A stretch of 64,000 nucleotides of DNA from Sycobia sp. Sy_11. Lineage: Eukaryota; Arthropoda; Insecta; Hymenoptera; Epichrysomallidae. Shown here in pieces: positions 32,584-44,355 of the stretch. Location of the stretch: positions 1,564,001 through 1,628,000 of the forward strand of contig JACCIC010000021.1 in NCBI GenBank assembly GCA_018907035.1, in the 5' to 3' direction. The notes below the pieces were generated by a model, which did no database searches, was not told the origin of the DNA, and saw only the letters and a program-made list of their open reading frames with translations. Both the position numbers and the translations under genes were made by a program. The first letter of the stretch is position 1, and every line of letters starts with the position of its first letter.

Positions 32584-33938
32584 ATGCTTCAGCAACGATA
32601 TTTATATTTAATATTGCTTATTTATTATTTTTCAATTAAATTATCTTATGGAGAAAAAATGCCATTAGATATAGAAAAATTGCAGTCTTCTATAGCTTCA
32701 GATGTAAGTATAATATAAAAAAAAGGTATTTCATTGTGTACTTTTAATTCTTATGCACATCTTATTATCTTTTTTAACATTATAGAAAGTTGATAGTGTA
32801 ACTCCAACAAATGTGTTGGAGAATTTAGGATTTCTGCATGCATTTTTAGCATCTTTATCGGTCATTATAGTTTCTGAATTAGGGGATAAAACATTTTTTA
32901 TTGCTGCTATAATGGCAATGAGACATCCTAGATTAACAGTATTTGCAGGAGCAATAGGTGCTCTTGCAGTTATGACTATTTTATCCGGTAATACTTCATA
33001 TTGTTATTGCGATTTGATATTGAAACTTATAATTTTAACTTAAATACTAATTTACTTACTCCTATACATTGTAGTTATTTTTGGCTATGCTGCTACTATT
33101 ATTCCTAGAGTATACACTTATTACATTTCGACTGCTTTATTTGCATTATTTGGCCTAAAAATGCTGAGAGATGGATATTATATGTCTCCAAATGAAGGTC
33201 AAGAAGAATTAGAAGAAGTGCAATCAGATCTTAGGAAAAGAGAAGATGAAGTAAATACAAAACATAATATTTAAAAGTGAATTTTTGTTATTTTTTAATA
33301 CTAATATAATTTGAATTAATATTTGAATAATTCTAGTGATCTGCATCTTTATGAATAGAATTTAAATATCTATGACTTCTTAAAATGTTTATCTTAAAAT
33401 ATATTTTAATATTTTAGTTTGAAAAAGAAGTTAATACTACTCTTGTCCAAGATCCAGAAACTGGTGTTATTAGAAAAAATCAGAAAGCAAGTGCATTAAT
33501 GATGCTTTCAAGAATATTCCTTCAAGCATTTTCTCTAACATTTTTTGCTGAGTGGGGAGATCGTTCTCAATTAACTACAATTATTCTTGCGGCTAGAGAG
33601 GTACATTTTTTATAAAATATGTCTATTAAAAAAATATAATTTTGCATCTTTTTATTTAATATATAAAGGATGTTTATGGTGTCGTAATTGGTGGAATTTT
33701 GGGACATTCATTTTGTACTGGATTAGCTGTAATTGGAGGACGTATGATTGCACAGAGGATATCAGTAAGAACAGGTCAGTGTTTAGTTTATAGTATAAAT
33801 TTATCAACTTGACATAATTTATGTATATTAATATATTTTAATTCTGTATTCCATATTTCAGTTACAATCATTGGAGGAGTTGTATTTCTAATTTTTGCTT
33901 TAACAGCTTTATTTATAAAGCCTTCAGAGACTTTATAA
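32584..33938 (+). CDS. TMEM165: TMEM165/Gdt1-family Golgi cation transporter, six exons
   Basis: Multi-pass Golgi membrane protein of the UPF0016/Gdt1 family, which moves Ca2+/Mn2+ and protons and supports glycosylation. Coding exons: 32584-32703, 32786-32987, 33075-33250, 33418-33600, 33669-33774 and 33862-33938. They give 287 residues in phase. Seen: a hydrophobic N-terminal segment ending near SYGEK (likely signal peptide), the two family signatures ELGDKT (71-76) and EWGDRS (211-216), each at the edge of a hydrophobic helix, a charged central loop (about 135-190), and a C-terminal hydrophobic helix ending KPSETL. The repeated E-x-G-D-(K/R)-(T/S) motif is the family's hallmark and its acidic residues are thought to bind the cation. 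The start ATG precedes the signal-like segment and is the first in the exon. Confidence 0.96.
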
Positions 33939-35082
33939 ATTGAACTAGCATATGATAAACTAAGCATGTTTTAATGCTAAAGATATGAATCATTGTATAG
34001 AACCGAATATTTTTGACAGTATTATAAGAATCAAAATTTTCTTAATTAAAAAGTCAACAACGTTTTAGGTTGATTCTTGGTAGTAAACGATTACCTTAAA
34101 ATAGTTAAAAAATATAGCATACATCAGAACTTTAATTAATTTATTGCTGAAAATTTTATACATAAAAACGTTCAGTAAAGTTTTTATATAGATATAAGCA
34201 TTTACATTGAATTTATTATATTTTTCTACTTGTGATAAGATATGTTTATGCTAAATATAATATTGATGAATTTCATGTTATGATCTACTGTCTGTTGATA
34301 AACTATATATATGTATTTATGTATATATATGTATATGTACATTTTTACGAAATATAAAAGCTATTTAAGGCAAAATATTTTTCTGAATATTATTTATATT
34401 ATTTATTTTGACATTTAAATTCATGCTATAGTATTTTTAATACATATATCAATGTATTTTATAGTTACTAAGTAATAAAAATTAATGGCTACTATAATTT
34501 ATACAATTTTCATAGTGAAATAAAATTATTCTAGAATTATACAAAGTAATGTTAATCAAAAGATGATATCCTTTCATTACAGACATACATGAGTATCCAA
34601 AATGAATAAAAATTAAAAAAAATTATATTTTACCTTATTTCTAAATCAATTTTAAAAATATCACAATAGTAAAAATATCATTATTTATATTTATTAACTT
34701 AAAATTATTTTATTCTTATTGACCTAAGAATTTTATTCTTATGAAAAATTACATTTATTGTATAAAATATATTTTAGTTCAAATATTAATTTTGATCATT
34801 GTAAAAATAAGGCAGTTTTTACAAATATTGAAGCATTAATAGTAAATAGTTTTTTTTTTAAATTAAATATTAAGTAATAACATTGCTATTAATTCCAATT
34901 TAATTAATTCTTTGGTTATTGCAAAAATTTTAATAATGAATTTAATTTAAATAAGATTGTAAAGAGTAAAAATATTAATAAACTATGCAGTTATGTTTAT
35001 CAAAAAATGAAAATAAATTCTAGAAATCAACTCATTTCATAAGTATAAAATAAAATATACTTAAGAAACATAACCAATTTTA
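33939..35082. other. AT-rich gap between convergent TMEM165 and zinc-finger genes
   Basis: The two genes converge here, so both 3' UTRs lie in this gap. I see no open frame, repeat or RNA gene. Confidence 0.5.
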
Positions 35083-35929
35083 TTAGCTTGCTTTTAATTC
35101 ATCTTCATCCATTATTTCATTTGAATTTTGCGCCGTGCTTTGAAGATTATTTGAATTTGAAATTAGATTTATGTCAGTCTGTTTAATTTGATTAACATTG
35201 TTACAGATATAATCTGTACTTAATCCAGGAAGCACATTATTTTCACATTCATCAACAGAAGCAGTTACTGGATGCTTTTTCATATGTGTTGTTAAATTTC
35301 CGCTGTGATAAAATTCTTTACCACAAACTTTACAGTGAAATGGCTTTATACCAGAATGAATTCTTTCATGTATTGAAAGATTTCCACTATGACGAAACTC
35401 TTTAGCACAGATATTACATTTGTATGGTTTAACACCAGAATGTGTGCGTAAGTGAGTTGACAGATTTCCACTGTGACTAAACATTTTGCCACATACTTGA
35501 CAAGCGTATGGACGTTCTCCAGAATGCGTTCTCATATGAATAGCTAAGTTTCCACTATGTGTAAAAGATTTATCACATTGTTTACACTTATATGGTCTTT
35601 CACCATTATGAGTCCTCATATGAATAAAAAGATTACTTTTGTGTCCAAATTCTTTAAAACAAATTTCACATTGGCATTTAAGTTTCTTTCCAGAAGTATT
35701 AGTTGTATTTAAAGATTTGGCTGGTCTACCAGCAGTAGGTTTTTTACTAATTAGAGTATTAGATTGCTGAGCAGGATTCATTAAATTAGTATTAATAATA
35801 GTAGATGTACTTTCTGAATTTGATTGGTTTATTTGAGATCGACTATCAGCATCAGAATGATCTCTTGTAAAAGAATTACGCTGTTCTGGTTGTTGTTGCT
35901 GTTGCTGTTGCTGCTGCTGTTGCTGCTGT

Positions 35930-35964
<35 letters not shown>

Positions 35965-36888
35965 TTGTTGTTCTAGATGATGATTTACTAAATAATTAGA
36001 ACTTATAGAAGATGCACTTGGCTGTAATACAAAAAAATTATTTTAAGACTTACTTGTTACAAATTTATAAAATTATTTTATATTTAATTTAATTAATATT
36101 AATTAAATTAAGAAATATTTTTATCAGTCTTATAGTCTTTATAATATCATGTATTAGCTAATATATATTATAGAGTTTAGTTTCTGAGGATGAACCATAG
36201 CGGTTCGAAACATCTGACAAAAAGGTGATCCTAAATTTAAGGTGGTGGGGGCAGTCAGGTTGTCCTTTACTAACATAGAATAAGTACTTTTATTATTTTT
36301 TATTTTTTATTTTACTTATTATTGTATTTTTATTTTTATATTTTATTAATAATTTTATTTTATTTTTAATTTTAATTTTTTGATATAATTTATTGTAGTA
36401 ATAAGTTTTATTTTAGATTCTACGGGGGTGATTATAACCAGTCTGACAATCATTATTTTAGCTAATATATGATATTATAAAGATTGTAAGACCGATAAAA
36501 ATATTTATTAATTTAATTCAGAACAGTCGACATAAGTACAATTTTTAATTTTAATATTAATTAAAAGTGAATATCAGAACTGTCATATTTCAGAGTTTAT
36601 AAAAATATAAAAACTAAACTGATAATTAATGTTTAATAATTGACTAATATTTACACGAGAAGTATCCTGCCGAGAAATGCCATCATTCTTTTGAGAAAAA
36701 TCTTTGGGATACTGATTAGTTTGAACTTGTAGAGCTTGATCCCAAAAATGTGGTAATTGATGATAGGTATATTCAACATTTTGGTTATTGAAAACAGAAT
36801 AATCAATATTATTTTGAGCTCCAGCATTTGGATGATTTCTATCATCCACAGTATTATATTCTTGTTTTATTTGTACTGAACTAAACAT
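35083..36888 (-). CDS. C2H2 zinc-finger protein with polyglutamine tract, two exons
   Basis: Probable sequence-specific transcription factor. Exon 1 (36888-36655) and exon 2 (36021-35083) join in phase to give 390 residues. Exon 2 opens upstream of the finger region and carries 27 consecutive Gln (residues 96-122; bases 35970-35890, mixed CAA/CAG). A basic TAGRPAK segment with an AT-hook-like GRP core lies near 174-180. Five consecutive C2H2 fingers start at C196, each with nearly the same recognition-helix core H(S/K)(S/G)NL and TH-x-G-(E/V/I)-(R/K)-P linkers. A Ser/Asn/Gln-rich tail follows. The near-identical helices suggest similar repeated base contacts. I cannot assign a family name. 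Further upstream non-coding exons are possible. The intron contains a dispersed repeat with a hammerhead-like core. Confidence 0.9.
36101..36560 (+). mobile_element. Dispersed repeat (copy 1) in the zinc-finger gene intron
   Basis: The ends at 36101-36162 and 36458-36518 are inverted copies of each other (about 55 of 60 positions, by eye), both closing in TTAGCTAA. The homology to copy 2 (51.2-52.2 kb) continues outward past the right end, through GTCGACATAAGT at about 36528-36539. Inside is a block with a CTGAGGA...GGTTCGAAAC motif (about 36184-36213) and GGTGGGGGCAGTCAG (about 36242-36256). No coding sequence is seen. It may be a non-autonomous element or a fragment of a larger retroelement. 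Confidence 0.65.
36184..36215 (+). ncRNA. Hammerhead-ribozyme-like core, copy 1
   Basis: The sequence reads CTGAGGA, then an unpaired T, then a hairpin GAACC...GGTTC, then GAAAC. This matches the hammerhead core order CUGANGA - stem II - GAAA. Helix III after GAAAC is minimal, as reported for hammerheads in Penelope-like retroelements. Helix I was not established by eye, so self-cleavage is only a hypothesis. Confidence 0.4.
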
Positions 36889-39244
36889 CTAATATAAGCA
36901 AAAAAAAAAACTTAAAACCAGTATTAAAATTGCTATTTAATACCTTGTTGTTACATTGAATTACCTTTACAGAGCTTCAATAATAATCTTGAGAATTTCA
37001 ATTTAGATTAACTTGTTTTTTCCTGTATTATATCTAAAACAAAACTACTGCTTTCAATTACAAATCTATTATATTTAATGATGAAACGTTCTTCAAAATT
37101 TGAGAACACTACAGTACCTATGATATAATTTTTATAAACGTAAGATAGTATTTTTTATATAGGCATTCTCAATTGCTTATTGACCAGCTGCTACGTGTTA
37201 ATTAACTAATTATAATGTATATACTGAATTCATCGAGTAAACTATCGTACCTACAGAACGTCTCATTTCCACAATTATTAGCCACAGAAATGGGAAACAA
37301 TAGCAAATTACTATATAACAAATAATAATCAAATGTGATTATAAGTCACATATAAGTATATAAGCAGGTATAAGCTATAGTTGCTGGTGCTGCTGTTGGC
37401 TGGTATATAAGTTTATGCTTTATGTACTATTAAAGGTAAATTCACACCAATTCACACGTATGCCGTGTGCCTATACTGTATACCAATATATTCTTCTTAA
37501 CTTTAAGGATCAGAGACACGATCGTATCAGAGACCAGCCCATATATACATACCAACATACTCTGTACTGCTCTGTACAAACACAACATCAGACCAGATCA
37601 GACACACAGTCATCGCAGTTTCACAGTTTGTCACAAACGTGGTCACACTCCAACTCACAGGTCACAGGCTCGCAATCCACATCTAAGTAGAAATAATCTC
37701 AGCCAATTTTAGATTATCAAGCATTCATCAGGATAACTACCAAATTATAGGTCCTGTACAGGGAGGTAACAAAGGGTATTCAGAGCCTGTACAGGTAACC
37801 TGTATTTTAGATTACGGCAATTTACGATTACGCAGCTTACGCCTTTTATGACAATTTCTATACTAAATAACTGATTAAATATATTTACAATATAGGACTA
37901 TATACTTTTTAAAAATTAATAAATTTATAAAGAAATATTGAAATTGAGATAAAATTATTTCATTTTCACTATTTTATAAAATTGAAAATGAATTGTTTCA
38001 AGAATGAAAATGTAAAAGTGAAGCTGAGTATAAATAAATATATTTTCCCACACTTGGGGCACAAAATACGATTTTCTGCAACTGTCTAGAGGGAGCAAAA
38101 TACTACTTTTCCTCCCTAGGGAGGAAAAGTGTTTATAGCCGATTTCTGACCAATCAGAGAGCAGAATTTTACTTTTCCTCCCTTGGGAGGAAAAGCGAAT
38201 GAACGGAACCGTGTAGTCCGGTAGGATTCTCAGTTTTCCGTGCTTGTGCAACATCTGGCATTTACGATGTTTAGACTTACGAGTATATGCGCCAGTCGAC
38301 CGCGGGTTCGACCTTTTTTTTGCACTTTGAGTTAGGTATTCAAGATTTTAAAATGAAATAAGATTTTTATTCTATCTAAAATTTATTATAAAAATTTTTA
38401 TGTTTTTTAAGTATTAAAAATTATCTATATCTTTTTTTAAATTAGTTTTCATTTAAAATTCTATTTATTATGTTATTAAATATTTAAAAATTTTAATTTG
38501 AGCGTAGATTATTAGCAAACTTATAATCTTCAATTGATTAGTCTTATTTATTTATAGAAAAGGGGGGGTTCCGCCTAGGGGTTCATCCCCTCTACCCAAT
38601 TATACATCTCTTCTTAACATACTATATTAATTTCCAAATAAGAGGAAATTATTTAATTTTATTTTATTCAATTCAAATAAATTGCACGTATGACCTTAAG
38701 AAAAAACCGATATTATTTTTTTTAAACCCAACGAATTACATTTTATGTTAGGGCAACTTATTTTAGAGCGAGTATCATTTGGACTTTTAGATTTTATACC
38801 TGCTTGCTCTATCTAAGCATGGCTAACACATGGAGGGGGGTTTAACATTCTTTAATTCTGTGAGTTTGCCGTTCAATTTTTTGTTCATTTCTTTGAGAAA
38901 GAAAAAGCGCCCTCGTATGGGAAAATAGTATGTGACACACGGGAGCACAGGGGTTTTCGGACTCGGGTAATTTAACGCCCTCGCTTCTCTCGGGCGGCAA
39001 ACATACCCTCGTCGGAAAACGCCTATTTTGTTCCCTGATGTCACAATATACTATTGATACTGTTTACGAACAATACTTCATTACGAATTATTTTTATTCA
39101 TAAAAACAAATATTTATATTGTACTTTATACAAGGAAGTAAATAATAATTTCAATGAAGATGTTCATAATAATGTAATTAATTAATACATATAATTTTTT
39201 TATTCTATATTTTGCGTTTTTGACTTATTTGTCTGTGAATCATC
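36889..39244. other. Spacer upstream of the zinc-finger gene
   Basis: No convincing gene is present. Features seen: promoter-side flank of the zinc-finger gene, a pair of TTTTCCTCCC palindromes at 38105-38197 (separate entry), a tRNA-like B-box GGGTTCGACC followed by a T run near 38302-38320, and a G-rich run near 38562-38570. A minus-strand open frame at 38823-39044 has no recognisable domain. Confidence 0.45.
38105..38197. repeat. Two palindromes flanking a CCAAT box
   Basis: A perfect palindrome built on TTTTCCTCCCTAGGG (about 38105-38130) and a near-perfect second copy with TTGG at its centre (about 38172-38196) lie about 65 bp apart. Between them is TTTCTGACCAATCAGAG, which holds a CCAAT box inside its own small inverted repeat. 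Confidence 0.8.
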
Positions 39245-39563
39245 CATAGACTTAAATATTAGACCACGCGATCTGGGAATAGAGTTGAAGCAGATTGAAG
39301 ACTAAACCAGAGTGAGAAAATAATACATATTTCTCTTACAAGCAAAGAAGAGGGGGAAAAGGAAAGTAGAGGAATAGTAGCAGTAGAAATGTTCACAGGA
39401 GAAATATACGTTTCTCCTATACTTTATACCATTGTTATTATTGGACTGCCTCCCTACTCTTTCCTCGGAGTAAGAGAGAAAGCACGACTCTAGGGCTATC
39501 TGTCCTTCAATACGGACTTGAGAGCATATGTTGAAACGGGTGATCTAATATATAATCCTAATG
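39245..39563 (+). mobile_element. MITE with CATAGACTT..ATATTAGA termini, copy 1
   Basis: The termini are inverted repeats of the form CATAGACTTNNATATTAGA. The interior matches the reverse complement of the element at 44918-45297, including ACCAGAGTGAGA, GGAGAAA and TTATTATTGG(A/G)CTGCCTCCC. No coding capacity is present. The two copies lie on either side of the LTR retrotransposon in opposite orientation. Confidence 0.7.
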
Positions 39564-39965
39564 GGATCATCATATTGTCCTCATTTTCTTAAAAAATGTA
39601 AATAAAAGTGTAATTTAATTTCTAACACGTTATATACTTCTTAATGAATAAAAATTTAGCTGTTTATAAGGCAACTTATTTATACAATTTTTTAGTAAAA
39701 AGTGCATGTAAATATTTTTAAATTCTCTTTGAATCTTGGAATAGAGAAAATTACTCTATAGCTTTACAATTAGAGAACGTTACCCTATAGCTTACTATTA
39801 ATGTTTATTTTGTTATATTTGAATTTAAATTATTTTATTTTTAAACATTAGAAATAAAATATTTAATAAAATAAGAAATAACCAGTCATTTAGATATTTA
39901 TCGTTATACACCCTACACCTGACATCAAAACATTTATTCTTAAAGATTTTTTATACATAACATTG
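39564..39965. other. Spacer between MITE copy 1 and the LTR element
   Basis: AT-rich, with no gene or repeat recognised. Confidence 0.5.
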
Positions 39966-40998
39966 TGTGACGTGGTAATTTTTTATTGAAATAACTGAGA
40001 CACATATATTTTATAACAATAAATTCCCGAAACATGGGCACAATTTATTTATTAACATGATTGAATACAACGCTCTTATCGCCACTTAACACATTATAAT
40101 ACCTCACCGTTTCACACATAAAGGGAGGTTCGCCTAGCTATAGCGCTTGGGAACCAGCGCAACTCTTACTGTGATTTGTCTTTCCCTTACTCCCGAAATT
40201 GCCCCTTTCTCCGCTCGACTCTAACGATTGCGGGAGCTCTCGGCTCGACCGAACTTCTCTCTTCGCTCTCCCACACACGCGGTGTCGACCCTCCAGAGAA
40301 TGACCTCTGCCCGATCGGCTCGATGCTACTGAACCTCCACTCGATCTTTCAACCTCTAATCGATGCTTTCCCTTTACGTCACCACCTTATACTCCACGAG
40401 GCGTTTCTCTCGCGCCGATTTGCGAGAAGAGACTTTTCCCGTTTCACGCGCCTCACTTGACCTGCAGGAGGTCCCTGTTTATACACCAACGCTACACAAC
40501 CCAGTTACTTAGAAAAACACGCTCCCAATTCTCTTCGACCCTCCACGACTTACACCTCCTAAAACACTGCGCGCTCTTCATTACAAATCACACACTTCGA
40601 GCTCGCCGTTGACGGCGCGAGCCCGCCAATCCGCGCATGCTCTCGGGTCACTTGACGACATCTCCCTCTTGAACACTCCTAACTCTCCCTTACATAAGCC
40701 CCGGTGCATAACACCTCGAGAAAATACATACAGTTGCACGCCAACATCTTTTGGTCGCTCTCCCCTTCTCTCTCGCATTTTCGCTCGGCGCTACGCCTCG
40801 CGTCGGACTTTTTCCGCTGCTTGGGTTGATGCTGTTCGGCTATGCCATATGTGCGCGGCCGGGTGGGGGGAGGGGCTCCTTTTGTCGCTGGCGCTCTCGC
40901 CTGTCCCTGTACGCGTACTCTTCTCGAAGACGATTGTAAAAGTCGTGGCGTCTACAGAGCCGATGAGGTCGCCCGGCTTTCCTTGTGACACCGTCACA
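39966..40998 (-). repeat. 3' LTR of the gypsy-like element
   Basis: About 1.03 kb, similar along its whole length to 43287-44355, with small indels. It follows the purine-rich tract on the minus strand. Plus-strand open frames inside it are not genes. Confidence 0.85.
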
Positions 40999-41413
40999 AA
41001 TTCCTCTCCCCTAGCCCGAAGCCGCGGATAGGTGAGCTTCGACTACCATGCTGACGCATCTCTTGTGGCTCGCTCTCTCCACACACACCGCTATCATCAG
41101 CGCTCACGGCTGTCTCGCTATCGCTCGCTAAATTGGCAGTCGTAGGTCCGTCGCTATTCTCAGTGGCCCTAAGCGGTAGCGCTGGCACAGATGCTCTTTG
41201 TAATGCATACTCAGGTACACTTCCACTTGCTGTGTCAGCTAATTCGATGATCGCTACCGCTTCTGCTAGTAACGACGAGGTGGGCGTGGTCTCCTAAGCT
41301 CGTCGCCTTCCATCCGCATTTTTGGCCCGCTTGGTTTAGTTCAGCTGCGAAATACCCGAGCACTCCGCGTGAATCATACCCTCCTCGTCTCTGTTTCCCC
41401 TCGAAAAAGATCT

Positions 41414-41722
41414 CTACTTTCCCTCGCGTACTCTCCACAATCCTCGTCCTAATCGGCTGTCGCAATCGAACTTCCTACAAAAATCCATTCCGAGGATCAT
41501 GCCCTGGTCGAGATTATGTATTGCTTTCAAATCTATTTTTTCGACAGTCCCTTTCATTTCTAAAACGACGCTAAGAATCCCTAAAGTTCGCGTGACTCTC
41601 CCATTTACTTTTTTAATACAGGTGTCGCTCGCCTTTAATCGTGACTTAAACTTATCCGCGAGCCTCGATCCCACCACAGAAAGATTCGCGGCCGGATCAT
41701 ATAACGCTTTATACACTGCCAC
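41414..41722 (-). pseudogene. Retrotransposon aspartic protease (fragment of pol)
   Basis: An open frame of 102 codons carries ALYDPAANLSVVG near the N-terminus and ends with DQGMILGMDFCRKF. These resemble the catalytic-site and C-terminal (ILGxDF) regions of retropepsin-like proteases in gypsy-type elements. The usual D-(S/T)-G-A is replaced by D-P-A-A. Reading continues only a short way into degraded sequence with stops before the 3' LTR, so pol is cut off here. Confidence 0.75.
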
Positions 41723-42244
41723 CTAAAGTTACCGCCAAAAAGTTTCGGTTCTCTCCGCTCTTACCCGCTATACATTTCTTTTTCGCGCCTTGCCCTATCG
41801 CACACTCATCCCCCGTCTTCGAAGGGCTTTGCGCTATTTCTCTTGCATCATGTTCCTCTTGGTTACCACTGCTATCCGGTTCCGCAGATTTGGCACTATT
41901 CCGTGAAGGCTCGAGCGCTGGGAGCTGCAGAACATTATCGCTCAGGATATTTCTCGCGCCGGAAAACCACCATTTTGTGGTTGAGACGGTTAATGATGTC
42001 GGACGTATGGTCGCCCTGTTCTGCGCACTCATGTTCTCAGTAGGTAGTTTCCATTCACTTCTTTACTTGCTCGCCACATGTTTCAGCTTATTCGTCGTCG
42101 ATCCACGCGCTCGTGCGCTATCTCCCTCTTCACGCGCTTCATAGCCTTTTTCCTTGCCCTAAAGCTCGTCACCATCTGCTTTCACGATCTCAGCTCGTTC
42201 CCCTTCAACTTGATTTTTATTGATGGATCGCTGAGGTGTAGTAC

Positions 42245-43035
42245 TTAGTTTTTCTGTGCCCCAGCGGACCCGTTTTCCCATTTCTCACGTAGCACGGCAC
42301 AATTTCTACTCGCTTTAAACGTTACATTTGGCGCGTCGCAGACCTGACAGCCATTCACTCGCGTTTGGCGCAACCACTTGCGGCGGTCCCTTGCCGTCGC
42401 ATGCAAAGCACCCCATCTGCGGACAGTCCGATACCCGGTGTCCCACCTTTTAGCAAGTAAACCATGTCCATGGGAATCTTTCATTTATACCAGTGTAACT
42501 ACGTGCGTCATCACGCGCACCCAATCTCGAAAATCGCGTGCCTTGGCTGTCGACGGGGCCGCTGACAGGGCGACTACTTCCGTGATTTCTCTACTCAGTC
42601 GAATTAGCCTCGCGGTTCCCATCATATCCCCCTTGTCATCGTTCGTTCGTGATGGCGGCACGTACCTACTGTCCAGGTCCTTCTATCTTTCCCAGCGATG
42701 GTCGTATCGCTCAATGTCGTCCAAATTGTCAACTAGTTTGGCGGACATGGCGTTTCGATATTCTGGTAACAAACCTCTGTACGCTAGATCTATTTGCTCC
42801 TTCTTCGATGGCGGTCTTACGAAATACGACACGATATAATGCAGGCTCGCTATATATACGCTGTCTTCTCTCCTTTTCCTTGCGAACGCTTCCACAAATC
42901 GTTCAGCAGATCCTCTCTATTGTGTTTTCCAATACGGCTCAAAAATTCGGATATAAATTCCAATTAAATGAATTGTTCTCAATTAAATATTCTCTTGTTT
43001 CAATTAGAATGCGAGAAAATTCTTCCAAGCATTAA
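42245..43035 (-). pseudogene. Retrotransposon gag with zinc knuckles, broken
   Basis: A 70-codon piece (42895-42683) has the gag-type stretch LPEYRNAMSAKLVDNLDDIERY. A stop lies just upstream in frame and another follows it. Further along, in a different frame (about 42470-42400), a zinc-knuckle-like VGHRVSDCPQMGCFACDGKG with neighbouring Cys residues is visible, interrupted by a stop and a frameshift. The frames cannot be joined without changes, so this is not a functional gene. Confidence 0.7.
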
Positions 43036-43286
43036 ACAAAAATCCAAATAGACGTAACCGTCCGCAGTTCCCCAAAGTTGACTCGACCTGTAAACAACCT
43101 CAACCAACGTTAGTGTGCTTGTCACGCGTACCCGGCAAACACGTGACTCTGTTCCCCCCTTCTCCCCACATTGACAAAGACGCAAAGATGCAAAGGCACA
43201 AATTCTTCGTCGCTTCCCAACGGCTTTTACTTCTTTGAATTACACGTCGCGGTGCTAAAATAAACTCTCCCCTAGGGATGCCATTT

Positions 43287-44355
43287 TGTGATGTGATAAT
43301 TTATAACAATAATTTCCCGAACCACGGACACAATTTACTTATTATCATAAATGAATACAACTCTCTTATTATCGCTTAACAAATTATAATACCTTACCGT
43401 TTCATACACCAAGGGAGGTTCCACCTTGCTGTAGCGCTTGGAAACTGGTGCAACTCTTACCGCGATTTCTCTTTGCCCTTACTCGTGAAATTTTTCGTCC
43501 CTTTTCTCCGCTTGGCTCGAATGATTCCTGGAGCCCCATTTCCTCGCTCTCCCACACGCGCGGTGTCGACCCTCTTATTCTACACTACCTAACACGATGG
43601 AGTAAAGCTGGACCTTCCTTTGCTGAGTCGCCGCTCGTGATTGTTGCACCTCCAGTGAATGGCCCCTGCCCGGTCGGTTCGATGCTTCCCAAACCCCACT
43701 CGATCTGGTCCTCGCCAAGTCGACGCTTTCCCTTCACGTCACCACCTTGTACTCCACGAGGCGTTTCTCTCACGCCAATTTGGGAGAAGAAACTTTTCCC
43801 GCTTCACGCGTCTCACTTGACTCGCTGAACCTCCCGTTTACACATCGACGCTACACAACCCACTCATTCAGCAAAACACGCTCCCAATTCTCTTTGATGC
43901 TCGACGACTCACACCTCCTAAAACACTGCGCGCTCTTACTTACAAATCACACACTTTGAACTCGCCGTTAACGGCACCAACCCGACCAACCACGCATGCT
44001 CTCCGGCAACTTGACGACACCCCCTCTCGAATATTCCTATCTCTCCTTTACATAACCCCCGGTGCATAACACCTCGAGAAACTACATACTATTGCTTATC
44101 AACATCTTTTGGTCGTTCTCCCCTTCTCTCTCACATTCTCACTTGGCGCTACGCCTCGCGTCGGGCTTTTTCCGCTGTTTGGGTTGATGCTGTTTGGCTG
44201 TCCCACATGTGCGTGGCCGGGTGGGGGGGGGGGTCTTTTTATCGCCGGCGCTCTCGCCTGTCCCTGTACGCGCATTCTTCTCGAAGACGATTGTAAAAAT
44301 CGTGGCGCCTACAGAGCCGATGGGGTTGCCCGGGTTTCCTTGTGACACCGTCACA
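43287..44355 (-). repeat. 5' LTR of the gypsy-like element
   Basis: About 1.07 kb, the partner of 39966-40998. It has the same TGTGACGG start on the minus strand and is followed by the primer-binding-site candidate. Confidence 0.85.

Larger units (their letters stand above)
39966..44355 (-). mobile_element. Gypsy-like LTR retrotransposon with gag and protease but no reverse transcriptase
   Basis: Two long similar copies, 39966-40998 and 43287-44355, are the LTRs. Both begin TGTGACGGTGTCACA on the minus strand and end ...TCACA. The orientation is minus: a purine tract AGGGGAGAGGAA lies just before the 3' LTR (about 41013-41002), and a TGGCATCCC primer-site candidate lies a few bases after the 5' LTR. 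Degraded gag, zinc-knuckle and protease coding sits between. The internal region is only 2.29 kb, and no RT, RNase H or integrase motif is found. The whole element is far more GC-rich than the flanks. No matching target-site duplication was found. Confidence 0.85.

Noticed and set aside
38290..38320. tRNA gene or SINE suggested by GGGTTCGACC followed by a T run
   Set aside because: A B-box and terminator-like run are visible, but no convincing A-box or acceptor stem could be paired upstream.
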